Below the pieces are notes generated by a model. The model saw nothing but the letters and a program-made list of their open reading frames with translations, was not told where the DNA came from and searched no databases. DNA of 15,071 nt from CAJQND01 sp051010055 (GTDB lineage Bacteria > Pseudomonadota > Alphaproteobacteria > Rhizobiales > CAJQND01), in assembly GCA_051010055.1 (NCBI GenBank), contig JBPCVY010000043.1:1-15071 (forward strand). Reading direction: 5' to 3'. Of this stretch, positions 1 to 7,548 are shown piece after piece (position 1 is the first letter of the stretch; each line of letters opens with the position of its first letter). Made by a program: the position numbers and the translations under genes.

Positions 1-464
1 AAAACCATGGAAAGCCCACAAAAGCCAATATCAGCGAGGCGCTCTGTCACCTCAGGGGCAATGCGCGTCCAGGGTGGGGTTTGAACCGGCGTGAACTGCT
101 CTGGGAAGGCATCGGCGAGAATTTCAAGCCCCTTGCGCTGTTCTGCAAGCGTTTCATCAATGGGCCGGTGCAGGCCAAGCTCCCATGAGCCTTGCCCCTT
201 TGGCGCATGGTCCACATGGGCGTAACCGTGCTGGAGAACATGCACGTGGCTTTTTGATTTAAAGAGCGCGGCCACCTCGTCGGTCAATTCGGCCGGAATG
301 GTTGCCATATGGATGGGAGCGCCGGATTTTTCAGCGGTATCCAGAAGCCGGTTGAGGTTGGGATGGGGCTTGCCGGCATCATCGTCGCGCCACCAAACGG
401 ACGCAGTTGCGCCAGCTTCTTCCCAGCGGTCAAGCTCGCGTTCCAGGTCGTCCCAACTGGCCAT
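1..464 (-). CDS. Polysaccharide deacetylase family protein (NodB-like), 3' end cut by window edge
   Basis: The reading frame is open from the ATG at 464 to the left edge (154 codons, C-terminus missing). The three classic NodB-homology elements are in order: an Asp pair in RDDDA (residues 26-30), a metal-binding HGYAH (H79, H83) and QTPPW (128-132). Family members remove N- or O-acyl groups from polysaccharides such as chitin-like oligomers or peptidoglycan, using a metal held by Asp-His-His; the substrate cannot be told here. No signal peptide is visible, so it may act in the cytoplasm or on a precursor. An in-frame ATG lies upstream at 509, but the ATG at 464 has a good ribosome site (GGAG, 8-10 nt upstream) and was preferred. 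The gene is divergent from the NnrU-family gene. Confidence 0.8.
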   Translation of the reverse strand, partial: MASWDDLERELDRWEEAGATASVWWRDDDAGKPHPNLNRLLDTAEKSGAPIHMATIPAELTDEVAALFKSKSHVHVLQHGYAHVDHAPKGQGSWELGLHRPIDETLAEQRKGLEILADAFPEQFTPVQTPPWTRIAPEVTERLADIGFCGLSMV

Positions 465-579
465 AAACGTTTCTCCAAATAATTCCGCCAACGTACCTGT
501 GTAGCTCATTCAGTCAACCGGCTTGGTGAAGTATACTGAAGGCCGAATCGAAATGAATTTTGGGCTTTGGGAAGTTTAA

Positions 580-1131
580 ATGGGCATTCTAATTACCGGG
601 CTGATTTTGTTTGTCGTGCTCCATATCGTGCCGCAAACACCATTAAAGCCACAACTTATCGAACAGCTTGGCCGCAAGCCATATTTTGCTGCATTTGGCA
701 CTGTTGCCATAATTGCGGTTGGCCTGGTTGCGTGGGGCTATTCGGTGGCTGATTATGTGCAGCTATACCAGCCGCCAGCCTGGGGCCGGCACGCGACCAT
801 GCTGCTGGTGTTGCTTTCCTTTATCAGCCTTGCCTCCTTGCGCTCAAACAGTCACATCCGCCGGTTTGTGCGCGACCCGCTTGGGGTGGCAATTTTCCTG
901 TGGGGGCTGGGGCATTTGTTCGTGCGCGGAGATTTGGCGAGCGTTTTACTGTTTTCAGTATTTGCTCTCTACGGGCTCGGCAAACTCATCAGCGAAGTAA
1001 TGCGCGAGCCGAGGCCGGATTTTGCGGTTATCACCAAAGACGATATACGTTCGGTGATGACGGGGCTTTTGATTTATGCGGTAATAATATTTTTGCACCC
1101 TTACGTCATTGGCGTGCCGGTGATGTTTTGA
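580..1131 (+). CDS. NnrU family integral membrane protein
   Basis: The 183-residue product is strongly hydrophobic with about five to six membrane segments. It carries family hallmarks: LHIVPQ near the N-terminus, RSNSHI around residue 88, and the conserved GHLFVRGDLASVLLF stretch near residues 110-125. NnrU was named from a nitric-oxide-reductase gene cluster and is related to the heme-containing 15-cis-zeta-carotene isomerase Z-ISO of plants. The biochemical role of most bacterial members is unknown. No denitrification or carotenoid gene is visible nearby. A purine-rich GGGAAG lies just before the ATG. The gene runs into panB after 18 nt, so the two are probably co-transcribed. The family call is solid; the function is not known. 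Confidence 0.85.
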   Translation: MGILITGLILFVVLHIVPQTPLKPQLIEQLGRKPYFAAFGTVAIIAVGLVAWGYSVADYVQLYQPPAWGRHATMLLVLLSFISLASLRSNSHIRRFVRDPLGVAIFLWGLGHLFVRGDLASVLLFSVFALYGLGKLISEVMREPRPDFAVITKDDIRSVMTGLLIYAVIIFLHPYVIGVPVMF

Positions 1132-1149
1132 CCCTAGTTTGGAGCCGAA

Positions 1150-1968
1150 ATGTCTGTATCAAAAAAGGTGCGCCGTATTACCGCACCGGAAATCACCGCC
1201 CGCAAGCGCGGCGAACCTATCGTCTCACTCACCTCCTATCACGCACACACAGCGGCCATTGCCGATGCGCATGTAGACTTTCTTTTGGTAGGCGATTCCC
1301 TTGGCATGGTCATGCACGGGTTTGAATCCACGGTGCCGGTGCCTCTGGATTTGATGATTATGCATGGCAAGGCCGTCGTCAGAGGCTCAAAACGGGCACT
1401 GGTGGTGGTGTATATGCCGTTTGGGAGCTACGAGGAAAGCCCGCCACTTGCATTCCGCCATGCCGTCAAGATCATGAAGGAAAAAGATTGCGGCGCAGTG
1501 AAGCTTGAGGGCGGCAGCCATATGGCCGAAACAATCGAATATCTCGTCAAACGGGGCATACCCGTCATGGCCCACGTTGGCCTGACGCCGCAATCGATAA
1601 ACGTCATAGGCGGTTTCAAGACGCAGGGCCGCACCCGCGACCAATGGCAGACAATTGAGGACGATGCCAAGGCGGTATCTGATGCGGGAGCATTTTCAGT
1701 GGTGCTGGAGGCAATGGCCGAACCCCTTGCCGCGCGCATTACCGGGGCCGTGCCTATCCCGACAATCGGCATCGGCGCATCAGCCAAGTGCGATGGCCAG
1801 ATTCTGGTGATGGAAGATATGCTCGGGCTCAGTCCGCGGGTGCCGAAATTCGTCAAGGAATTCGGCAATGTGGGAGACGCCATTGAAGGCGCTATCAAAT
1901 CCTACGCTGATGATGTGTGCGCGCGGGAGTTTCCAGCGACTGAGCATACGTACAAAGTCAAAGACTGA
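1150..1968 (+). CDS. panB: 3-methyl-2-oxobutanoate hydroxymethyltransferase (ketopantoate hydroxymethyltransferase)
   Basis: PanB transfers a hydroxymethyl group from 5,10-methylene-tetrahydrofolate to 3-methyl-2-oxobutanoate, giving ketopantoate, the first committed step of pantothenate and CoA synthesis in the cytoplasm. The 272-residue length is typical. Family signatures are visible: VGDSLGMVMHGFEST (Mg and ketoacid site, about residues 47-61), KLEGG (118-122), MAHVGLTPQS (about 138-147) and IGIGAS followed by CDGQILVMEDMLGL (about 206-227). A clear GGAG sits 6 nt before the ATG. panC is not in the window, so the pathway genes are not all linked here. The preceding NnrU-family gene is 18 nt away and probably in the same transcript. 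Confidence 0.97.
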   Translation: MSVSKKVRRITAPEITARKRGEPIVSLTSYHAHTAAIADAHVDFLLVGDSLGMVMHGFESTVPVPLDLMIMHGKAVVRGSKRALVVVYMPFGSYEESPPLAFRHAVKIMKEKDCGAVKLEGGSHMAETIEYLVKRGIPVMAHVGLTPQSINVIGGFKTQGRTRDQWQTIEDDAKAVSDAGAFSVVLEAMAEPLAARITGAVPIPTIGIGASAKCDGQILVMEDMLGLSPRVPKFVKEFGNVGDAIEGAIKSYADDVCAREFPATEHTYKVKD

Positions 1969-1974
1969 AAATTC

Positions 1975-2005
1975 TTTACCTTCCAGCCGTGGGAAGGTTT
2001 ATACT
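1975..2005 (+). promoter_or_regulatory. CueR-type operator/promoter with 19-bp spacer
   Basis: A -35 element TTTACC (1975-1980) and a -10 element TATACT (2000-2005) are separated by exactly 19 bp. This overlong spacing is the hallmark of promoters activated by MerR-family regulators through DNA distortion. Inside the spacer lies a perfect inverted repeat, ACCTTCC (1978-1984), N7, GGAAGGT (1992-1998), matching the known CueR box. It starts 6 nt after the panB stop and about 36 nt (from the predicted start near 2012) before the regulator ATG. It should drive the regulator and the multicopper oxidase together. Confidence 0.9.
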
Positions 2006-2047
2006 GCATCTGGATTTTTTGAAGAGAGCAAGACCAGAGCAGAAACT

Positions 2048-2431
2048 ATGAATATTGGAAGTGCAGCAAGTGCGTCGGGCTTGCCCCCGAGAACGATACG
2101 CTACTATGAGGAAATCGGGCTGATTTTCCCGGACCGGCGGGAAAACTCGTACCGCGATTATTCCGATCAACATGTGCATAAGCTCCGGTTTTTGCAGCGT
2201 GCCCGCTCGCTTGGTTTTTCTATTGACGACTGTCGGCAGCTGATTTCGCTTTATGAAGATGAAACCCGGGAAAGCGCTGATGTGAAGCGGCTCGCAAAAA
2301 ATCATCTTGAAGAAATTGAAATCAAAATCGCCGAGCTCCAGTCCATGCGCACCGTATTGCAAAGCCTGGTTTCGTCCTGCCACGGGGATTCCCGCGCTGA
2401 ATGCCCGATTTTGGATGATCTGGCGAAGTAG
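2048..2431 (+). CDS. cueR: CueR-like Cu(I)-responsive MerR family regulator
   Basis: The 127-residue protein starts with a MerR winged helix-turn-helix (MNIGSAASASGLPPRTIRYY), followed by the dimerization coiled coil. The C-terminal metal loop has Cys111 and Cys119 (CHGDSRAEC), spacing C-X7-C as in E. coli CueR, followed by PILDDL. Ser76 in the ESADVK stretch matches the CueR Ser77 that marks monovalent (Cu/Ag/Au) sensors instead of the Cys of Hg/Zn/Pb sensors. The frame is open upstream into panB, but the ATG at 2048 starts the conserved domain and lies downstream of the predicted promoter. No strong Shine-Dalgarno is seen. It is followed after 40 nt by the multicopper oxidase, its likely target together with itself. 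Confidence 0.9.
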   Translation: MNIGSAASASGLPPRTIRYYEEIGLIFPDRRENSYRDYSDQHVHKLRFLQRARSLGFSIDDCRQLISLYEDETRESADVKRLAKNHLEEIEIKIAELQSMRTVLQSLVSSCHGDSRAECPILDDLAK

Positions 2432-2471
2432 CAACGTCATATAAAGTCAAACCTGAACCACAGTAGTGAAC

Positions 2472-3884
2472 ATGCCCGGACTGATAACGCGACGTAATCT
2501 GCTGCAAGGAGTTGGGGCGGCGGGCCTTTTGGTCGGCGCGCCGCAGCTTATGATGGGCCAAAGCCAATCTGATGACGGCTATACGGTATTGCGGGCTGAG
2601 ATCGGCACGGCGCCGCTTTTAGGCCCCGGCAAACCGGAAACAGATGTGTGGGCCTATAAGGGCTCCGTTCCCGGGCCGTTTATCCGCGCGCGCCAGGGCG
2701 AGCCGGTGCGCATCCGCTTTGAAAACCGGCTGCCACAGGCAAGCACAATTCACTGGCACGGCATCCGCATCGAAAATGCCATGGACGGTGTTGCTGGCCT
2801 TACCCAGGACGCGGTGCCGCCGGGCGAAGATTTCGATTATGTGTTCACCCCGCCTGATGCCGGCACATTCTGGTATCACCCGCACGCACGAAGCTGGGAG
2901 CAACTGGCGCGCGGGCTCTATGGCCTGTTGATTGTAGAAGAGGCCACGCCGCTAAGCTTTGCCGCTGATATCCCATTGGTGCTTGATGATTGGCGCCTTG
3001 ATGATGGAGGCGTGTTTCACGAAGAATCCCTCGGCGCCATGATGGATTGGTCCCATGCTGGCAGGCTCGGCAACTGGCTTACCGTCAACGGTTCGTCTTT
3101 GCCAGTTTTCGATATCCCAAAAGACGGGCCCACCAGGCTGCGGCTTGTCAATTGTTCCAACGCCCGGGTTTTGGAGGTTTCCCTCAAGGGCCTTACAGGC
3201 GAGATCATCGCGATTGACGGCCAGCCAGTGCCGTCCGAAGGGGTGGGTGACAAGCCGCTCACCATCGCCCCGGCGCAACGGGTGGATTTGGCCGCACAAG
3301 GATTGAATTCCGGGCAAAAGGCCAGTTTGCTTGCCCACTCCCGCGATCAAACATTGACCATCGCGGAGTTTAATGGTGCCGCTGCAACCGGACAAACCCT
3401 GGCAGAACCTGTGAAACTTCCGGCAAATCCGTTGCCAACCGACATTGATCTGGCCAGCGCTCAGGCGGTGGACCTTGTGATGGAAGGCGGGGCAATGGGC
3501 GCCATGCGCGAGGCCACCTACAAGGGCAAAAAAATGGCCATCCGTGAGCTTGTCAAAGAAGGGCAGGTTTGGGCCTTCAACGGTGTTGCCGGGCGCACGG
3601 ACAAGCCGTTGTTTTCAGCACCGCGTGGGCAAACGGTAACCGTGAACATGGTCAACGCAACCGCCTGGCCCCATGCCATGCATTTTCACGGTCATCATTT
3701 CACCGCCGTGGAAAAGAATGGGGCAGCAGTTGAGGGCGCTCAATGGCGCGATACGATTTTGCTGCAGCCTGAAGAAAAGGTCAAAATCGCGCTAAAGGCC
3801 GATAATCCCGGGAAATGGATGCTTCATTGCCACATGCTGGAGCATCAGGCCGCTGGCATGGCCACCTGGTTTGAGGTCGTCTAA
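2472..3884 (+). CDS. Tat-exported multicopper oxidase (CueO/CumA-like copper tolerance)
   Basis: Probably oxidizes Cu(I) to Cu(II) in the periplasm, protecting the cell from copper. The 470-residue product begins with a twin-arginine signal (TRRNLLQG, Arg7-Arg8, then a hydrophobic stretch), consistent with export after copper loading. All four copper-ligand clusters are present: HWH (H94, H96), HPH (H136, H138), H401-x2-H404-x-H406 and HCH-x3-H-x4-M (H452, Cys453, H454, H458, axial Met463). It is shorter than E. coli CueO and has no obvious methionine-rich insert before the last cupredoxin domain. A GTG at 2466 is an equally possible start; neither has a clear ribosome site. It follows the cueR-like gene and should be induced by it. 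Laccase-type phenol oxidation is an alternative role. Confidence 0.9.
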   Translation: MPGLITRRNLLQGVGAAGLLVGAPQLMMGQSQSDDGYTVLRAEIGTAPLLGPGKPETDVWAYKGSVPGPFIRARQGEPVRIRFENRLPQASTIHWHGIRIENAMDGVAGLTQDAVPPGEDFDYVFTPPDAGTFWYHPHARSWEQLARGLYGLLIVEEATPLSFAADIPLVLDDWRLDDGGVFHEESLGAMMDWSHAGRLGNWLTVNGSSLPVFDIPKDGPTRLRLVNCSNARVLEVSLKGLTGEIIAIDGQPVPSEGVGDKPLTIAPAQRVDLAAQGLNSGQKASLLAHSRDQTLTIAEFNGAAATGQTLAEPVKLPANPLPTDIDLASAQAVDLVMEGGAMGAMREATYKGKKMAIRELVKEGQVWAFNGVAGRTDKPLFSAPRGQTVTVNMVNATAWPHAMHFHGHHFTAVEKNGAAVEGAQWRDTILLQPEEKVKIALKADNPGKWMLHCHMLEHQAAGMATWFEVV

Positions 3885-4049
3885 ACACCAGTTTTGCGGG
3901 CGGCAACAGGCGCAATTGCCTTGCTCTTGCCACGTGAATACCTTATGTCCGGTCATGAATGCAGTGTGAATTTTGGGTGACGGCGTTGGTGCCCCGAAAA
4001 GGGATGCGCACTTATTGGCCGTTAAACGAGAAGACCCGGAGAAGTTTCA

Positions 4050-4748
4050 TTGAGCGATGAGTCGATTTTCCGTGAAGTGGACGAAGAAGTCCGTGCGGAA
4101 CACGCGAAAAAAATCTGGGAAAAGTACGGCGCCTATGCCATGGGGCTGTGCATCGGTGTTGTGCTGGCGGTTGCCGGCATCAAGGGCTGGCAGGCTTGGG
4201 CAGTTTACAAGAACGAACAGGCCGGCGAGCAATATGTTACGGCTCTGAACCTGGTTCGCGACGGCAAGGCGGCCGAAGCAGAAGCTGCGTTCGCCGAAAT
4301 CGCCAAAAACGGGCCTGACGGCTATGCCTCGCTGGCCCGGTTTCAGCAGGCGGCCGCTCTCGTCCAGAAGGGCGATGGGTCGGGCGCTGTGAAAGTTTAC
4401 GACCAGATTGCAGCTTCCAGCTCAATCGACCAGGCGCTGCGGGATTTGGCGCGCATGCGGGCTGGCCTTATTCTTGTTGACACTGCGCCTATGGCGGAAA
4501 TCGAAAAGCGCATGGCGGGCCTGAATACTGAAAAAGGCGCATGGCGCCACTCTGCCCGGGAAGTAATTGGTCTTGCTGCATACAGGACCGGCAACATGCA
4601 AAAGGCAAACACTCTTCTCAGCGAAATTCTGGCAGACCCGGCAGCGCCTGCCTCTGTCAGGCAGCGGGCGCAAATTTTGCTAGGCGTGATTACGCCTGAG
4701 CTTGGTTCAAAAGCCAAAGTAACCGATACAAATTCCGGCGGAAATTGA
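4050..4748 (+). CDS. YfgM-like membrane-anchored tetratricopeptide protein
   Basis: The 232-residue protein has a short acidic cytoplasmic N-terminus, one membrane helix (about residues 27-46) and a helical, alanine-rich TPR-type region (about 60-215), the layout of YfgM/TPR_21 proteins. E. coli YfgM is an ancillary SecYEG subunit that works with the periplasmic chaperone PpiD in protein export. The start is a TTG with a good GGAG about 10 nt upstream; the resulting MSDESIFREVDEE resembles the usual N-terminus of alphaproteobacterial relatives as I remember them. It precedes the bamB-like gene by 10 nt and der comes after, the same order as in E. coli (yfgM-bamB-der), which supports the call and suggests one operon for envelope biogenesis. 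Confidence 0.85.
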   Translation: MSDESIFREVDEEVRAEHAKKIWEKYGAYAMGLCIGVVLAVAGIKGWQAWAVYKNEQAGEQYVTALNLVRDGKAAEAEAAFAEIAKNGPDGYASLARFQQAAALVQKGDGSGAVKVYDQIAASSSIDQALRDLARMRAGLILVDTAPMAEIEKRMAGLNTEKGAWRHSAREVIGLAAYRTGNMQKANTLLSEILADPAAPASVRQRAQILLGVITPELGSKAKVTDTNSGGN

Positions 4749-4758
4749 TTTAGTTCCG

Positions 4759-6105
4759 ATGAACCTCTCATTTAAAGGAAATTGCTGGCCCGGTGGTTGC
4801 ATCAGACTTGCAGCAGCAGGCTTTGCCCTGGCGGTGCTTGCCGGATGTTCGAGTTCAAGCAATACACTTGGCGGATTGCTGGGTGGCGAAGAAGAAAAAA
4901 TTGGCGGAGCGCGCGAAAGCGTTGTTGCGCAGTCGGGCGCATTGAAACCGGACGCTGCCCTTCTTGCCGAGCCCATGAACATCCCGCCGGCCCAGACTAA
5001 CTCGAACTGGTCGCAAGCGGGAGGGTCTCCTGACCACGTCATGGGAAATCTGGCCATTTCTTCTTCCCCGCGCAGGGTCTGGAATGTGAGGGTTGGAACG
5101 GGCTCTACGAAAAAGGGCCGTCTGACAGTACAACCGGTTACCGGCGGCGGGCGAATTTATATTATGGACACCGCCGGCGCGGTTGGCGCCTTCTCTACAT
5201 CCAATGGCGCCAAGGTCTGGACCATTTCAATTGTACCCAAAGGTGAGGACGTTCAAGGCGCTGTTGGCGGTGGCGTCGCCTACCATCAGGGCAGGCTTTA
5301 CGTCACAACACCTTTTGCGGAAATTCTTTCACTCAGCGCTACCAACGGTTCTCTGGTGTGGAGAAAGAAGCTGAATGTTCCCTCACATGCTGCGCCGACG
5401 ATCAGCAACGGGCGCATTTTTGTGGTTGGGGTCACCAACGAAGTGCAAGCGCTTTCGGTGAACGATGGCAGCCCGATCTGGAGCCACCAGGGGGTTGGCG
5501 AAAAGGCATCGCGCGCCTCTTCCACAAGCGCTGCGGTTTCCGGCAACAACCTTGTTGTTCCGTTTACAACCGGCGAAGTGCTTGGGTTCAATGCTTCAAC
5601 GGGCTTTACTCAATGGGGCGATGCGCTGAGCGGTTCAAACCGATTCGGGGCCTCATCCATCCTTGCTGATGTATCGGCCCGTCCCGTTATTGCCAGCGGT
5701 CACGCCTACGCCATTGCGCACACCGGCTCAATGGCCGCGTTCCGGCTAGGGGATGGCGACATTGCCTGGTCGTTAGGGGTGTCCGGCACGCAAATGCCGT
5801 GGCTGGTGGGCGATTACCTTTTCACCGTTGTGAACCGCAACACTCTATCGGCGATTTCGCGCACACGGGGCAGGGCGCGCTGGAGCATGCGCCTTTCGGA
5901 ATCCTCGGAGTGGGCTGGCCCGGTCATGGGTAACGGCGCCCTTATTACCGCATCAAGCAGTGGTCAGATGGCGTTCGTTTCGCCGGAAAACGGAAAAGTG
6001 CTGCGCCAGATCGATCTTGACGAACCGGTGTATATTTCGCCGATAATTTCCGATGGAACCCTATATGTGCTAACCGATGAGGCAACGCTTATGGCGTTCC
6101 GCTGA
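4759..6105 (+). CDS. bamB: BamB-like outer-membrane assembly lipoprotein (PQQ-type beta-propeller)
   Basis: A lipoprotein signal ends in the lipobox LAGC, with Cys30 the lipidated residue, followed by a serine-rich linker. The rest carries the repeating blade motif of PQQ-like propellers: at least seven segments of the form xxW plus four residues (RRVWNVRV, AKVWTISI, SLVWRKKL, SPIWSHQG, FTQWGDAL, DIAWSLGV, RARWSMRL) plus a degenerate last one, fitting an eight-bladed propeller. BamB helps the BAM complex fold outer-membrane beta-barrel proteins from the periplasmic side. The length (448) is longer than E. coli BamB (about 390) because of the N-terminal extension. Its position between the yfgM-like gene (10-nt gap) and der supports the assignment over a PQQ dehydrogenase, whose catalytic features are absent. 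Confidence 0.87.
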   Translation: MNLSFKGNCWPGGCIRLAAAGFALAVLAGCSSSSNTLGGLLGGEEEKIGGARESVVAQSGALKPDAALLAEPMNIPPAQTNSNWSQAGGSPDHVMGNLAISSSPRRVWNVRVGTGSTKKGRLTVQPVTGGGRIYIMDTAGAVGAFSTSNGAKVWTISIVPKGEDVQGAVGGGVAYHQGRLYVTTPFAEILSLSATNGSLVWRKKLNVPSHAAPTISNGRIFVVGVTNEVQALSVNDGSPIWSHQGVGEKASRASSTSAAVSGNNLVVPFTTGEVLGFNASTGFTQWGDALSGSNRFGASSILADVSARPVIASGHAYAIAHTGSMAAFRLGDGDIAWSLGVSGTQMPWLVGDYLFTVVNRNTLSAISRTRGRARWSMRLSESSEWAGPVMGNGALITASSSGQMAFVSPENGKVLRQIDLDEPVYISPIISDGTLYVLTDEATLMAFR

Positions 6106-6151
6106 TAAAGCGTCATCTGTTGTTCCCGGGTCAAAACAATTTCGGTAAATC

Positions 6152-7525
6152 ATGAGCTTACGCGTAGCCATCATCGGGCGGCCCAATGTTGGAAAGTCCA
6201 CTCTTTTTAACCGGTTGGCCGGTCGCAAGCTTGCGCTTGTCGATGACCGCCCGGGCGTTACCCGCGACCGCCGTGAGGCGGAGGGGAAGCTTGGCGAGCT
6301 GCGTTTTTCCATCATTGATACTGCCGGGCTCGATAAGGGACCTGACCAGTCTCTTGAAGCAAGAATGCAGGCGCAGACCGAAGTAGCGGTTGCCGCTGCC
6401 GATCTCATCATTTTCATGATTGATGCGCGCGCCGGCGTCACGCCGATGGACGCCCATTTTGCCGGTGTTGTGCGCAAAGCCCACAAGCCGGTAATCTTGC
6501 TCGCCAACAAGGTTGAGGGCCGTGCGGCGGCAGCAGGGCTTTATGAGGCCTATGAGCTGGCGTTAGGCGATCCGATTGCGGTATCAGCCGAACACGGGGA
6601 GGGGATGTCTGATCTTTATCAGACATTGCGCCCCCATGTGGAGAGCGCCAACGAGGCGGTTGAAGTCGAAGAGCTTGGCAATGATGACGAGGAAAGCTCC
6701 AAGCTTGGTCCGGACAGGCCCTTGCGCCTGGCGGTTGTTGGCAGGCCCAATGCCGGTAAATCGACGCTCATCAACAAGCTCATCGGCGAGGAGCGCCTTT
6801 TAACCGGGCCCGAGGCTGGCATTACCCGCGATTCCATTGCGGTTGACTGGCAATGGCGCGACGTTCCGGTGAAGCTGTTCGATACCGCCGGTTTGCGCCG
6901 CAAGGCCCGGGTTACAGAGAAGCTGGAAAAGCTGTCGGTTGCAGATGCCCTGCGGGCGGTCCGTTTCGCTGAGGTTGTTGTTTTGCTGATTGATTCGGAA
7001 AGACCGTATGAAAAGCAGGACCTTCAGATCGCTGATCTCGCCGCCCGGGAAGGGCGCGCATTGGTGATTGCCGTAAACAAATGGGATCTCGTCAAAGACA
7101 AACAGGGCATGCTTGCAGACTTGCGTGAGCAGACAGAACGGCTATTGCCACAACTGCGGGGTGTGGAACTTGTGCCGATTTCTGCAAAAACCGGTAAAGG
7201 CCTCAGCAACCTCATGCCGGCTGTTATGAAAACATATGACATGTGGAACCGCCGGGTGAGCACAGGCCAACTCAACAGGTGGCTGGAAGAAGTTATCCAG
7301 CGCCATCCGCCGCCGGCGCCACGTGGCCGCAGGCTGAAATTGCGCTATGTGACCCAGGCAAGATCGCGCCCGCCCTCTTTTGCCTGCTTTTGCCAGCGGG
7401 CAGATGATGTGCCGGCATCATATGTGCGGTATCTGGTGAACAGCCTGCGTGAGGATTTCGATATTTGGGGAACCCCCATACGCTTTGCCATGCGCAAAGG
7501 CAAAAACCCCTACGCCGATAAATAA
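6152..7525 (+). CDS. der: Ribosome biogenesis GTPase Der (EngA)
   Basis: Der has two tandem GTPase domains and a C-terminal KH-like domain and acts in maturation of the 50S ribosomal subunit. Domain 1: G1 GRPNVGKS (9-16), G3 DTAG (56-59), G4 NKVE (119-122). Domain 2: G1 GRPNAGKS (197-204), G3 DTAG (244-247), G4 NKWD (309-312), G5 SAK (344-346). An acidic linker (about 168-188) joins them. The KH-like domain covers about 368-457. The length of 457 is typical. The G4 of domain 1 has Glu where NKxD is canonical, a variation I associate with Der from several lineages. The gene lies 46 nt after bamB and ends just before a terminator hairpin. Confidence 0.97.
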   Translation: MSLRVAIIGRPNVGKSTLFNRLAGRKLALVDDRPGVTRDRREAEGKLGELRFSIIDTAGLDKGPDQSLEARMQAQTEVAVAAADLIIFMIDARAGVTPMDAHFAGVVRKAHKPVILLANKVEGRAAAAGLYEAYELALGDPIAVSAEHGEGMSDLYQTLRPHVESANEAVEVEELGNDDEESSKLGPDRPLRLAVVGRPNAGKSTLINKLIGEERLLTGPEAGITRDSIAVDWQWRDVPVKLFDTAGLRRKARVTEKLEKLSVADALRAVRFAEVVVLLIDSERPYEKQDLQIADLAAREGRALVIAVNKWDLVKDKQGMLADLREQTERLLPQLRGVELVPISAKTGKGLSNLMPAVMKTYDMWNRRVSTGQLNRWLEEVIQRHPPPAPRGRRLKLRYVTQARSRPPSFACFCQRADDVPASYVRYLVNSLREDFDIWGTPIRFAMRKGKNPYADK

Positions 7526-7548
7526 GCCCTTAGGGGAAGCGGGCTTTT
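7524..7548. terminator. Rho-independent terminator shared by der and the convergent hydratase gene
   Basis: A 6-bp stem AAGCCC (7524-7529) pairs with GGGCTT (7541-7546) around an 11-nt loop and runs into TTTT (7545-7548) on the plus strand, directly after the der stop codon (7523-7525). On the minus strand the same hairpin is followed by ATTTAT, a weaker U-tract. The TAA stop of the minus-strand hydratase gene (7530-7532) lies in the loop. The stem is short, so efficiency is uncertain, but the position between two convergent genes separated by 4 nt is fitting. Confidence 0.6.

Noticed and set aside
465..509. Longer start for the polysaccharide deacetylase at 509
   Set aside because: There is no ribosome site before it, while the ATG at 464 has GGAG at proper spacing.
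509..537. Promoter for the NnrU-family gene (TTCAGT, 17-bp spacer, TATACT)
   Set aside because: The -10 (532-537) is good, but the -35 has only three of six matches, so it was not listed as a feature.
1428..1898. Minus-strand open frame opposite panB
   Set aside because: It is a shadow of the panB codon pattern with no recognisable domain.
1868..2047. N-terminal extension of the MerR-type regulator into panB
   Set aside because: The extra 60 residues overlap panB and the predicted promoter, and do not resemble MerR proteins; the conserved domain begins at the ATG at 2048.
3902..3926. GGCAA/TTGCC hairpin after the multicopper oxidase as a terminator
   Set aside because: The stem is only 5 bp with a 9-nt loop and no T-tract follows; support is too weak.
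4050..7525. PQQ-dependent dehydrogenase reading of the propeller lipoprotein gene
   Set aside because: It has a lipobox, no catalytic PQQ-enzyme features, and lies in the yfgM-bamB-der order.
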